Notes: generated from the letters alone by a model not told the origin. Shown: positions 36,861 to 48,887, counted from the stretch's first letter. The stretch: DNA of 64,000 bases from Piper betle (GCA_033002965.1 JAURVB010009637.1:1-64000); one strand, 5' to 3'. Program-made: numbers and translations.

Positions 36861-37979
36861 GTTAATGGAAAAGTTTTATTCTTTGGGGTAAGTCTAGATT
36901 GAGAAAGCTCGTGATATATACTAGTTTCAACAGTGACTTGCATAAAGACTAATTAAGGTTCCACCTAGCAAAAATAGTCTCTTTTCTTTTCTTATATACC
37001 CATTTATTATTACCCTTCTTAATTTCTCACCCAACTTGCAATAAGTCCAACATGCCATCTTAAATCATTTTTATCAAGATCCAAAATTGTGAACTTATAT
37101 GGTAATAATTTTTCATTAGTAATAGAAATTTCGTCGCTCCTTTTTGCAACTACATCTGCATTGAGTTGAAGAAGTATAGTACATCTCAATGTTTATGACT
37201 GATTTAGATGAACAATATTATTATGGATTTTACACTTCATTATAAAGTAAATATCACAATCATTGATATAACAATTAAATCATTATCGTACAAGTTGACT
37301 AATTCGATAGACGGAAGCTGAAAATAAATTCATCGTAGAGGGGAAAAAAATGAAACAATTTACAGAACCTTTTAGTTATAAACACTGACCAATTCATGAG
37401 ATCAAGGAATCAAGGAAGATAGCAAGAGAAATATCTATCTATTCTAATGTGTCTTCTTTTTTATATATATTAAGGGCATGAATTTTAACAAGTGTCCTCT
37501 ACTTTAAATAAAAGGTTAGCAATAAGGCATATGTACACGATTTAAATATGTTTTTTAATTTTAATTTTAAACTCAAGCCTGTAATCAGTTCCCCTTTTAT
37601 TAATATAATATAACAACAACAACAACAATAATAATAATAAAAGAGTAGATATGTTTTACATAATTTTAAAATATTAATTTAGTAAGATTATAAAATATAT
37701 TTTAATAATTTTTATTAGTTGATTCGAAAAATTAATTATAAAATCGGTCAAATAAAGTAATTTGACTTAGGAAGTAGAGTAGAAGAAAAAAAGAAATTTA
37801 AAATTATGGTCGAGATACATATATCAGGGTGGCAATAACTATTTATTGCCGTCTACAATGATTAAAAGGGTAAGAAGGTAGTGAACATGACTACGAGACC
37901 TCCTTTTCATACTGACGGAGTGTCTTGATTCATGAAAGCGATGATACTATCAATCTACTAAATTGCCTCAAGTATCTTT
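36861..37979. other. AT-rich intergenic DNA
   Basis: No gene or complete repeat seen. Short AAC and AAT runs near 37610-37640. Confidence 0.4.
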
Positions 37980-38000
37980 TATATATATATATATATATAT
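37980..38000. repeat. (TA)n microsatellite, left flank of X2
   Basis: TA run ending at the first base of element X2 (GGATATAATG). Confidence 0.95.
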
Positions 38001-38105
38001 GGATATAATGTTGCTGTACCGGAGCATGGAGCACATCCAAGATGGTTGTGCTGCAGTTTGATTCGAGCTGTTGGATCCAACGGCTGGAAAATAACCCCAC
38101 CAAAG
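38001..38105 (+). repeat. Left terminal inverted repeat of X2
   Basis: Pairs with 45980-46080 (see X2). Contains the inner palindromes CATCCAAGATGGTTGTG and GTTGGATCCAAC. Close relatives occur at 14570-14611 plus 17609-17640 (X1) and 50735-50815 (X3). Confidence 0.75.
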
Positions 38106-38834
38106 CCATCATCTCTCCAGCGATGCTCGCGGCACCCCTCCGCCCGGTGATTCTTCCCGTGCATCACATAGCACACCGTGACGATGACGAAGAAGCAGGT
38201 GGTCGGAGGAGTACAGAGCCAGCGAAAGAAGTGGTTGAAGGAGTACATCGTTGGCGAAAGAAGCGACGACGACGAAGTAGCAGGGCTGTTCAGCCAGATT
38301 CTTTGTTTCACTTCCTCTATTTCTCCACCAGAGTGGCGCACCATGGCTGGCGGGAGGGGTTGGCTTGAGAGTCTGGAGAGGAGGCAGTCGCCAGCGAGTC
38401 CAGCCCCGACGAAAGAAGCTACACTTTTTGGACGCCGCCGACCACAACTCTATTTCCCGCTTCCTATGTTCTCTCTATTTCTCCCGGGACACCGCGCAGC
38501 ACGGCCAGCGGGATGAAGACGGGAGGCGTCAACTTGGGAGTTTGGTGAGGAGGCGATTGCCGGAGAGTCCACCGTTGCAATCACCTCAATCAAAGCTGTA
38601 GATTTTTCGACGCCGTCGACCACAGGTCTGTTTCTTGCTTCCTCTGTTCTCTATGTTTCTCTCGGGTTGCCGGGTAGCATGGTCGGTGGGATGAAGGTGG
38701 TATGTGTTGGCTTTGGAGTCCGGTGAGGAGGCTGTCGCAATACGGCCGGCGGTGGTGCAGGTGACGGCGGCGGCGAGGATGGGGGGGGGGGATCGTCGGT
38801 AGGGGTCAAGGTCGGGGTGAAAATAAAGGGGTTG

Positions 38835-40665
38835 GGGGCAATTTCGTAATAAAAACTTGACTCGTTCCTGATTCGAGTCATTATTACAAAATACATTCCA
38901 AAAAATATAAAAAATTACAGTAAAATACCATAAAATAAAATAATCGAATTCTAACTCGAATAACATGCTCCAAACCTAATAACCCACCCAAAGCTAGTAT
39001 TGACTTAAGTCTGGAGCGAGTCAAGTTTTTATTACGAAATTATTTGGTAAAAAAATAAAATAAAATAAGTTCGTAATAAAAATTTGACTCGCTCTCGACT
39101 CGAGTCAATATAACAAAATAAAATTTAAAAATAAAATAAAATAATTTCATAATAAAAACTTAACTTATTCCCGACTCGAATCAATATTACGATATAAATT
39201 TTAAAAAATAAAGTAATTTTGTAATAAAAACTTGACTCGCTCCTTACTCGAGTCAATATTACAAAATACATCTCAAAAAATTTGAAAAAAATAAAGTAAA
39301 ATATCATAAAATAAAATAAACTATTAGAACTCAATTAATTTATTTTATGATATTTTATTGTATTTTTTATATTTTTTGGGATGTATTTCATAATATTATC
39401 TCTAGCAATTTTGTAATAAAAACTTGACTAGCTCCCGTCTTGAACCAATATTACGTAATACATCTTGAAAAATATGAAAAAAATAGAGTAAAATAATATA
39501 AAATAAAATAATCCATTAGAAATCGATTGTTTTATTTTGTGGTATTTTCTTGTATTTTTTTAATATTTTTCGGGATCGATTTATTAATATTGACTCAAGT
39601 CAGGACCTAGTCAAGTTTTTATTACAAAACTACCCCTACCAATTTACTTCCCCATCTAGTCAATATTAGGAAATATATCTAAAAAATATTAAAAAGATGA
39701 AAATACCATAAAATAAAATAATACTTTAGAACTTGATTATTTTATTTTTGATATTTTATTGTATTTTTTATATTTTTTGGGATATATTTCATAATATTGA
39801 CTCAAGTCGAGAGCAAGTCAAGTTTTTATTACAAAAATAGGGGAGGTCGGAGCTCGATGGCAATTTTGTAATTAAAACTTGACTCGCTCTCGACTCGAGT
39901 AAATATTATAAAATACATCCCAAAAAATATAAAAATATAGTAAAATAACATAAAATAAAATAATCTAGTTCTAATAGATTATTTTATTTTATGGTAGTTT
40001 ACTCTATTTTTTCATATTTTTTGAGATGTATTTTGTAATATTTACTCGATTAAGGGGTAGGGGTAAGTTTCGTAATAAAAACTTAACTTGAACCCGACTC
40101 GATTCAATATTACAAAATAAATCCCAAAAATACAAAAAATATAGTAAAATATGATAAAATAAAATAATCAAGTTCTAATAGATTATTTTATTTTATGGTA
40201 TTTTAATCTATTTTTTCATATTTTTTGAGATGTATTTCGTAATATTGATGCGAGTCGGGAACGAGTCAAGCTTTTATTTTAAAACTACACCTCTCGAAAA
40301 ATATGAAAAAATAGGGTAAAATACCATAAAATAAAATAATCCATTAGAATTTGATTATTTTATTTTCTGGTATTTTCCTGAATTTTTTTATATTTTTTGG
40401 GATTTATTTCGTAATATTGACTACTAGATCGGGATCGAGTCAAGTTTTTATTACAAAGCTTGACTCGATCCCTACTCGAGTCAATATGATGAAATACATC
40501 CCGAAAAATATAAAAAATACTATAAAATGCCATAAAATAAAATAATTGAGTTCTAATTGATTTTTTAATTTTATGGTATTTTACTCAATTTTTTTCATAT
40601 TTTTCGACATGTATTTCGTAATATTGACTCGAGTCGGGAGCGAGTCAAGTTTTTATTACAAAACT
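38835..40665. repeat. Long array of AT-rich palindromes in X2
   Basis: At least seven complete palindromic units, with centres near 39318, 39511, 39720, 39962, 40167, 40341 and 40544, plus half units at the left. Arms carry GTAATAAAAACTTGACTCG, CGACTCGAGTCAATATTAC, then AAAATACCATAAAATAAAAT and their complements. Judged by the asymmetric centres (TTCTAAT or ATTAGAA), orientation is mixed along the array. Non-coding; each unit could fold into a hairpin of about 100 bp. Confidence 0.88.
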
Positions 40666-40730
40666 ACCCCCTGCACCTAAACTCATTCTTCTCCCCCGAC
40701 TCTGTTTCCGCTTCTCCGTTCCGCTTCATC

Positions 40731-41050
40731 TGTTTCCCCTGCCAGCGACGGTCCTCCAAGCCCACCACGCAGTCCACCCTCCTCCCTCGCCGCCACGTCC
40801 ACCATTGGCATCGCTTCCATCGACGCCTCCGACCCTGGCTAAGTCATCTGAAGGTGCAGCTATTTAGACACCTCCGAGGACAGAGCTTTCTCTGTTTCTC
40901 CCGCCAACGACAGTCCTCCAAACACACCGCGCAGTCCACCCCCTCCGCCGCTGCCACGTCCACATTTGGCATCGCCTCCATCGACTCCACCGACGCCGGC
41001 TACGTCTTCTGAAGCTGCAGTATTTTAGACGACTCCACCGCCCATTTGCA
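40731..41050. repeat. GC-rich tandem duplication (period about 161 bp) before the transposase
   Basis: CTGTTTC(C/T)CC(T)GCCA(G/A)CGAC...GTCCTCC and the following 140 bases recur 161 bases downstream with substitutions. A shorter two-copy repeat TGCAGTTTATACGTTTATGTTA follows at 41147-41190. Both lie in the presumed leader of the transposase gene. Confidence 0.75.
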
Positions 41051-41472
41051 TCGCCTCCTCTGTTTCCAGCCGGCGACTTCAACCTCGGACTTTCGGATTC
41101 TTCACCACACCGTTGGGTTGCCGGCCTTCTCGCAGGAGGTCCGGTGTTGCAGTTTATACGTTTATGTTATGCAGTTTATACGTTTATGTTATTCATCGAC
41201 GCTTATGTTATTCATCCTCGACGCTATGTCATGCAGTTTATACGTTTATATATAATAAGTTGTTGTGCCTAGCTAGTCCATGAATGGATTAGTTTCTTAA
41301 TGAGGCTTAGTTGGCCTGTGTTTTAGAGTAGGTTTATGAATTAAAATTATGTACATCTATAATGATTTTGTTGATGTTTCATTGTATCTGTTATATCCTG
41401 GTAATGAACAATTAACATATTTCCTTTTCCATAGTATTAGGTTGTAATCAAGACAGCAGCATTAATTATCTG

Positions 41473-43715
41473 ATGGAAGAAGACAACAGCATTAGATATG
41501 GTGACGTCAAACCTACCGGTAGTTCAATGGAAGATAAGGGAGATCAGATACACGATTTGTGGTTGACTCAACATGGAATTCGGATTACAGAAGAAGATTG
41601 TGAGGAAATTGAAGAAATAGACAAGAGTGGTGAAGATTTTGACAAAATAGAAGCTGAAGGTGAAGCCGAAAAAATATCCGAATGCTTTGAAAATATGACC
41701 CCTTGTTTGGGCATGGAATTCTCATCAGAAAAAGATGCATATGATTTTTACAACCAATATGCAAGAAGACAAGGGTTTGGCATTCGAAAGGCACAATTTT
41801 ATCGATCGAGAAAGACAAACTGTATCACATGTCGCAAATTTGTATGTTCGAAAGAAGGTAAAATAGATATGAATGACAAGAGGAAGATGGGGAGAGAAGT
41901 TAAAAGGCGTAGACAGACTAGAGAAGATTGCAAAGCTTATATGAGAATACATCTAAGCAAGTGTGGGGTGTGGAAAGTAGATGATTTTATGGACATTCAT
42001 AGTCATAACTTCTCAACTCCAACGAAGGTTGCAAAGCTTCGGTCTCATAGTCAGCTGTCTGAATCCTGCAAAAATATGATTGATTCACTGTATGAAACCA
42101 GGAATGAGACCATCAGCCATCTCTAAAGTTTTGATTGCAACTTCCAATGGCGTCGACATAGACAAAGTGACACGTCAATCTTGCATCAACCATCTGAAAA
42201 GCACCCGTAAGAATGATGTTGGGCGGCAATGCTTAAGTGTCATCAAGTACTTTCAAGAGAAAAATGTGAAAGACAGTGACTTCTTCTTTGAAATTGAATT
42301 AGATGAGAATGGAACGACCCAAAATGTTTTTGGGCTGATGGGAGATCAAGGGCATCTTACATGAACTTTGGTGATGTGATAGTGTTTGATGTAACTTATA
42401 AGACCAATGCATTCTCCATGCCGTTTGCTCCATTCACTGGTATTAATCACCATAGGCAATCTACCCTTTTTGGTTGTGCTTTACTTGCTGATGAGACAGA
42501 GGCAACATTCACTTGGTTGTTTAAGACATGGTTAAAATGTATGTGGGGAAAAGCACCTACTTCTATTATCACAGATCAAGATGGAGCAATGCGAAAGGCT
42601 ATTGCAACTGTTTTTCCGAGAAGCCATCACAGGTTTTGCTCATGGCACATATCTAATAATGCCATGTTCCATCTAAAATATTTGAAGTCCAACCATAGTG
42701 AATTTGAGAAAGAATATAATGATTGGATTTATAGAAGTGATACAATCACTGAGTTTGAGGAGAAATGGAAGATTATGCAAGAAAAATACAATTTGGATAA
42801 AGACTGTTGGTTATCCTCCATGTATGATGTTAGACACCATTGGATATCTATATACATGAGGGATAATTTCTTTGTAGGTATGACTTCGAGCCAAAGAAGC
42901 GAGAGCATGAATTCATTTTTTGATGGATTTGTGCATTCACAAACCCCACTGGCAGATTTTGTGAGGCAGTATGATAGAGCGCTACAATCTCGTAGATTTG
43001 ACGAGAACAAGAGGATTTTAAGACTTTGAATTCCAAGCCTCTGCTATACGGATACTCTCCTCTTGAGGCTGAAGCTGGGACTATGTACACGAGATTAAAT
43101 TTTGAAAATTTTAAAGATCAATTGAAAAGGAGCCAAGGATGCATTTGCAAGAAAATCGGCGAGGAGAGTTCAATAACAAAATATGAAGTGTTTCCACATG
43201 ATGATGCTGCTAAAAAACTTGTTGTTGCATACCAAAGTTGTGGACAAATGAATGTCACATGTAGTTGCAAGAAATTTGAAAGCGAAGGAATTTTGTGTAT
43301 GCACATTTTGAAAATTTTTCATAAGAAACAACTCTGCAAAATTCCAAGCCAATATACGCTATACTGTTGGACAATTAAAGATAGATATTGTTATTCAAGC
43401 CGAAGTGAGGATACCAACCTCGTTCATTCCTCTAGAAGTCCATTTACCCCATTGCAATTATGGAGATTTTGGAATATGACTATCTGATTGCAAGATTTGG
43501 GAACAAGTTGAGATGAGCGATATCATTTTGCATTACCACTTTTAGAAAATTTGGTTGAACAACTTGATGCGATTGAGAGTTCATCTTCATTGAGAGTAAA
43601 AACAAGTAGCGAGTATATTAAGAGACAAGTTGCAACTTCAATGGAGCATATTCCCCAAATAGTAATACGTGACCCTCTCAATTGCGTACTAAAGGTCATC
43701 CCAAATGCAATCTAG
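41473..43715 (+). pseudogene. FAR1/MuDR-type Mutator transposase, frameshifted
   Basis: Start MEEDNSIRYGD at 41473, after an acidic N-terminus. Domains: a FAR1 DNA-binding zinc finger (EKDAYDFYNQYARRQGFGIRK ... CRKFVCSKEG ... DIHSHNF), the MULE transposase core (GDVIVFDVTYKTNAFSMPF, SIITDQDGAMRKAI, HRFCSWHI) carrying two catalytic Asp, and a SWIM zinc finger (VTCSCKKFESEGILCMHILKIF). A family-typical tail (MEHIPQIVIRDPL) ends near 43715. The frame breaks near 42095 (extra A in AAA), at 42327-42331 (five T where the frame needs one more) and near 43013; a further shift probably lies after 43370. Overall length and order match plant FAR1-like transposases. It would mobilise X2 and relatives sharing its ends; whether active depends on whether the breaks are real. 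Confidence 0.85.
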
Positions 43716-44864
43716 CTACTACAAGGACAACTTCATAAGAACTCTAAATCTCTTGTAAGAAAAAAGAAGTCTCAATCTTTTAGGTAATATATCACTGATA
43801 GAGAAGTAGATAGAGAACAGACAGCAAACACTGACATGATTCATAGAATTGAACTGTATCGGCAACTTTTCCTTGGTCATCTACACAATGAAATTGAATA
43901 ATCTATACCTGCTTCATAACTTTGTCAAATGCAGATAGTGCATGAGCAATAACCTTGTCAAATGCCACCAAATTCATGAATTCTTTGCAACAACCACTAC
44001 ACCTCAAATATACCTACTCAGTTATCATCTTAGATTCTTAATGCTGCTATGCATCCGTCGGTTTATATGTCAACCTTTCTGCACATACTAACATTGTTGA
44101 GGATAAAAACATTCCTTAGACAATTCATTATGAACTCTCTTCTTCTCAAAACTAAGCACCTTCTGGTATCATCACAGAAGTTATACTAAAAGAAATTCTT
44201 TGCAAATTTTTAAGTCGAATGATAGACATCAAATAAGTTTGTAGCAGATTATATATAGCACAAAGGAGGAATAAATTGAAGATGTAGAATCAGTCTACAT
44301 ATACTTACAGGCGACAACCACAGACCAACAGTTGGTAGATCAAAACGAGGTTGACTAAACATACAACTCAACAAATCAATTTTGTCAACCACCTATAAAT
44401 TCCTAAAATCTAGCTAGTTTTGCATATAATTCTACTAAAGAATGGTTGCATATAAATCAATTCTTGGCCACCTACAATCAGGGGACGTACAAACAAAATT
44501 TAGAACAAACACAATCTGTACCTAAGAATGGTTGCTTTGCAAGGTCAAGCTTACATATTGGTAGAATCGATTCCAAAAAATAATTAACAAGAGAGCAACA
44601 TATAGAATGAAAAGTGTGATTTGTGTTTATAAGAATTTAGATAAAAGTCATGAGCAAATGGTAAGGCAAATGTTTGTACCAAATGCAGTGGGAATCTGAA
44701 CATCAATACCAGACATGAAGCGACAGCAACACATTTTCACAGCAATTTTGGCAAAGAATATTGCTCCCACTCAGACATGGCAAATGAATTGCTAGTTCTC
44801 AATGAAGTCATTCATGGTAGTAGCATTGATAATGGTAGAATATGAAGTTAATATTTCAACTTAC
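43716..44864. other. AT-rich interior of X2
   Basis: Between the transposase end and the captured exons. On the minus strand around 43905-43965 there is a short open stretch (AFDKVIAHALSAFDKVMKQ) ending at a GT donor, possibly another captured exon. Otherwise nothing recognised. Confidence 0.35.
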
Positions 44865-44924
44865 AGTGCGTGGATTAGGATCAAGAATATGCTTGATCAA
44901 TTTCTATGTTCCAGAAGAAAACCA
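44865..44924 (-). pseudogene. Captured exon fragment of a CIPK-like kinase
   Basis: The minus strand encodes WFSSGT, a stop, then KLIKHILDPNPRT and a GTAAGT donor. KLIK-ILDPNP-T is a hallmark near the end of the kinase domain of CBL-interacting protein kinases. Only about 20 residues with one in-frame stop, so non-functional. Same strand as the RAD51B fragment but a different gene family, implying a separate capture. Confidence 0.5.
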
Positions 44925-45085
44925 TGAAGATGTCCATAACATGCCCAGAACAATGCAAAAGATGTCTGTTTGATGTCAAAATGTCAATAAACAAGCTCTT
45001 GATGCCATTGAAAAATTAAAAGCATTGATAAAACGAGCAGTCCCGCCTGATAAGGCAAGCCTGTAAACTCAGAAGATTCTCATAC

Positions 45086-45436
45086 TTGAGTCTTCCCAAT
45101 CCCGGCAGGACCAACCATTTCTGTCAACATGCCAGATGGGATTCCTCCACACAAGGCATCATCTAACCCTTTCAAAGAAGTAGGAAGATGAGCCACTAAA
45201 CGGCCACCGCCCCTCTTTTACTCCATGAGCACCAATGCCTACAAGTATGCTGCTTCAAATCCATCAAAAAAAAACCCAAGACAACAATGTAGTTACAACA
45301 TATGCAAACATGGTGATACTTCACAGTTTGATACGGTGGACAAGCTATTTTGCTAATATGCGCAACGGCAGATGTTACTTGATCCAAACTAACGTCCAAC
45401 AGCTCCAAACAATTTAAGAACATCACTTTTTTTAGG
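45086..45436 (-). pseudogene. RAD51B: Captured RAD51B fragment, two exons and intron
   Basis: Minus-strand exon 45436-45325 encodes LNCLELLDVSLDQVTSAVAH followed by PPYQT and a GT donor. After an 86-base intron ending in TTGTAG, exon 45238-45086 encodes ALVLME, then HLPTSLKGLDDALCGGIPSG and MLTEMVGPAGIGKTQ, again with a GT donor. GPAGIGKT is the Walker A motif of RAD51 paralogues, and ELLDV and KGLDDALCGGIP are typical of RAD51B, a homologous-recombination mediator. A TAA at 45218-45220 breaks the second exon, and the rest of the gene is absent. Intron retention shows capture from genomic DNA, not mRNA. It lies between the transposase and the right TIR of X2. Confidence 0.78.
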
Positions 45437-45619
45437 TTAATTTCAAAAAAAGTGCCAGACAATTGTTCCAGGAGACAACAATAGCAAAACCAAAATTTAT
45501 GAAATCCAAAAAAACAGAAGGTTTATAACTTGTTATTTATGGGAAGTATCAAAAACTAGAGCGAGATATACATTATCCCAAATGCAGCACATCATTAGCC
45601 AATAATACCAAATTTGAAT

Positions 45620-45960
45620 AATCAAGCATATACCATCTGCCATTGCTCTGCCACAATGCTGCCCAATACACCAGGTCCAGCAATCGAGAGGTCATGCCCC
45701 CCAACGAAGCCAGCAGCAACCGATTTCCCCTGCACAACCACACACATCACCAAGCTTGGCCTCAGCCACCAGTACGGAGGCGAGCACAGCGGGAGCGGCG
45801 GCAGGCGTCGCGGCCAGCACGAGCTCCTCGACGGGGACAAGGGGGACAAAGCGCTGGAGCATGATGCCGGCGCCCTCGATGAGGCCGAGGAGGACTCCAT
45901 CGGCGATGGCGGACTAGACGGTGGGGCGGAGAAAAAAGGCTCGATCGAACCAGAGAGCTG
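45620..45960 (-). other. GC-rich, coding-like block near the right end of X2
   Basis: One minus-strand frame reads ADGVLLGLIEGAGIMLQRFV, resembling the last membrane segment of mitochondrial TIM17 proteins, and continues open without further similarity I can name. It could be a captured exon. Evidence is one short motif only. Confidence 0.3.
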
Positions 45961-45979
45961 TAAAACAAAGTCTTCACTA

Positions 45980-46078
45980 TTTGGGCGGGATTTATATCCG
46001 AGCCGTCGGATCCTCATCTAAGGGCTGTAAAAACTCAAGCACAACCATGTTGGTTGTACTCTGATACATCAAACTTAT

Positions 46079-46080
<2 letters not shown>
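45980..46080 (-). repeat. Right terminal inverted repeat of X2
   Basis: The reverse complement starts GGATAAGTTTGATG and includes ACCAACATGGTTGTGCT and GGATCCGACGGCT, parallel to the left TIR. Confidence 0.75.

Positions 46081-46116
<36 letters not shown>
46081..46116. repeat. (TA)n microsatellite, right flank of X2
   Basis: TA run starting at the base after the right end of X2. Confidence 0.95.
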
Positions 46117-46119
<3 letters not shown>

Positions 46120-48312
46120 GTACATACGTACACTTGCATGACAACTCACACGCTGTGTGAACTTTACATATAATTATTTTGACTATATTTAATTAATTTT
46201 TTTAAGAAAATAAAATTTATGATATTAAAATATGATAACTCATAATAAAAATATTAGTTTTTTCATTAATTAATTGTCCAATTTTAAAATGTGCTAAGAT
46301 GTAAGTCCGACTTCTACTAAGAAGTTTTCCATCAAAATTTCATGATAATAATTTCATTATTATGACCTGTACATAATTTAAAACTCCAAAAAATATCCAG
46401 TAAATTATAATAATTTTTCAATTTTTTAATTCTTAAATTTTTTAATACAATTCTAAAAATGAACGATTAATTAAACATGAATTATCATATATACTTTATA
46501 ATTAAGTGTAATTTTTCCATTATTTTTTCATCGAGGAATGAGGCCTCATGGAAGGAATGTCGATAAAGGAGAAAAATGCATGATGGAGAAAATCGTGTTA
46601 GATTATTTTAATTTATTATTGTTAAAATAAGATATAATTCATAATTATAGTTAATTTATGAATCTTATAGATCTAATCTCAACCTGTTATAATAACTAAC
46701 TATGATGGAAGGAATGCCAATGTAATAGAAAATGCATGATGAAGAAAATCGTGTATAATACAATATCTTCTTTACAAAATTAAACTAAGATATAATTCAG
46801 AGTTATCATTAAATTGAAAATATTATAGATCTAATCTTAGTTGTTATAATAATCTAACGATCATGATAACTTTCTCTTTAAAATTTTTTAAATTCAAGAA
46901 AAAATCTCTTAAAATTGTGGACTCGTCACATAAAAATCACCTTCTTTTATATTATTAATAATAATTAATAATAAATTGATAGATTAATAAATATATAGCA
47001 TGATAACTCACGCACTACACGAACTTCACATCTATTTATTTGGACTCGATTTATTTAATTGTTTTTTGAAACTAATTTGTCCACTTGAAAGATGAAGGAG
47101 ACACAGAAAACCGATGCAAATGAGAATGTACAATGAAAAAAATGTGTATAATATGATAGCTTCCTTATAAAATTAAATTTAAGTCATCAATTTAAATTAT
47201 ATAATATTATCTTAATGTGTTATAATTAAAATAAAAGATTTCATTCATAGTTATAGTTAAATTATGAATCTTATAAATCTAATCTCGGTTGTTATAATAT
47301 AGATTGGAGTGAAAAAGATGAGAAAAAAGTTCGAGAAAATGAAGAAAAATAATTTAATGGAGGAAACCCTGTAAGTGGTTAATAATGAAAGAAATTCCCT
47401 TACTTGGTTAATTTGAGAATATTAGTCACCCAAAAACAAAAACCCTGAATCTATCAAACCTAGATTTTTAAGACCTATTTTTAAAAATGTGATAAAAGTT
47501 GTTGACTTTCATTTTTTCATAACATCTAAGAGACTAATCAATAATTATAATTAGATTATTATTTGGAATCTTATAGATCTAATCTCAGCTGTTATAATAA
47601 TCTAACAATCAAAATAACTTTCCATTTAAACTCAAGAACAAAAATCTTCCTTATAAAATTAAATTAAAGTCATCAATTAAGAAAATATAATATTATCTTA
47701 ATGTGTTATAATTAAAATAAAAGATGTTATTCATAATTATAGTTAAATTATGAATCTTATAAATATAATCTTAACCATTACAATAGAGATTTGGAGTGAA
47801 AAAGATGAGTAGAAAATCTGCAAAAATAAAGAGTAATTAATATAATTGAGGAAAGCCCGTAAGTTGTCAATTATATAAGAAAAGTCCCCTGTTATTTAAT
47901 TTGAGAGTGAAAGGTACCGAAAACTAAAGAACCTAAATTTCTCCATCTTAAAATGTTAGACCTATTTTGCTAAATATGATAAAAGTTGTTGATCGTTAAT
48001 TAACCAAGACGACTAAACCTGTCATATAAATGTAATTCTGGCAACGCACTATCAAAAATAATATACTCGAAGTAAAATCTATACGCCTCTAGATATTACT
48101 TGGAAAATACATACATTAGGAGTAACTTATAAATTAATATATCAGGGTAACATCAGATAAAAGCGCTAACTAGTTACTATCATAACATTAACATTAATTT
48201 TAAGATTAAGGGGATTAAGCCCATGCTTGGAATAAGATGATTTAGAAAATCAAATACATGTATCTACTAATTTTAATCATACCAGTTATTAACCCGCTTC
48301 GTACCCATTGTT
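46117..48312. other. AT-rich intergenic DNA with internal diverged duplications
   Basis: ATGAATCTTATA(G/A)AT(C/A)TAATCTCA-type stretches recur near 46650, 46835, 47265, 47570 and 47750, often with GATGA(A/G)(A/T)AAAA nearby, suggesting an old degenerate repeat. No gene. Confidence 0.4.
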
Positions 48313-48552
48313 CTATATATATGGGCGGTAAAAATAGCAAATTTCATTTTGAAATATCAAACAAATGAGATTACTTAATGGAATTAATGCCAATGACTGC
48401 AAGACTAAGTAACGTATAATCCAATAATCAAGCAAAATAATGAACATTGCTATATATTTGGTTTTCTAAGGCAACAATAATTATGTCATTTTGAACGTCC
48501 ATTTTTAAGATCTCAAAATGTCAAACCTCGACTATTGAATTCAATTCATACA
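48313..48552 (+). repeat. Inverted duplication, arm 1 (partner 56383-56623)
   Basis: From TATATGGG(C/T)GGTAAAAATA to GACTATTGAATTCAATTCAT this block is the near-exact reverse complement of 56383-56623, about 8 kb away. Confidence 0.88.
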
Positions 48553-48887
48553 AAGCTGCTCTTACTCTACTTAAAAGTCGTTTGGCAAGTACCTAAAATA
48601 TATTTATCTTTACAATATTGATATTATAATTTGGTATGACATTGTTTGATCGTATATCAGTTAATATATATCAGACTTAATAAGAGTACGTGCTTTGTTA
48701 CTAGAAACAAAATTGGAAAATTTGGCTGATGCATGAATGATTTCTTCTGTATGCATATAAAATAAAAAATGTTTATATATCTTAAAAAATATGTTTATTT
48801 TACATTTTCACCAAAAATTATAATACAACTAAATCAAAACATGCGATAATCATGCACATTATTCAAATAATGGATAATATTCAATAT

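Larger units (their letters stand above)
38001..46080 (+). mobile_element. Mutator-like element X2 with FAR1-type transposase and captured host exons
   Basis: The left end 38001-38105 and the reverse complement of 45980-46080 align end to end: both start GGATA, contain ATGGTTGTGCT, then GGATCC(A/G)ACGGCT and a C-rich stretch. Both ends abut (TA)n tracts. Contents left to right: TIR; GC-rich block; palindrome array (38835-40665); GC-rich tandem duplication (40731-41050); FAR1/MuDR transposase on plus (41473-43715, frameshifted); an AT-rich stretch; minus-strand fragments of a CIPK-like kinase (44865-44924) and RAD51B (45086-45436); a GC-rich block; TIR. This is a transposase-bearing Mutator-like element that also looks like a Pack-MULE. 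The usual 9-bp target duplication cannot be read inside a TA repeat. Confidence 0.72.

Noticed and set aside
38042..38516. Several overlapping frames at the left end of X2
   Set aside because: Begin inside the terminal repeat, overlap in all frames, no domain, and related sequence occurs in X3 without frame conservation.
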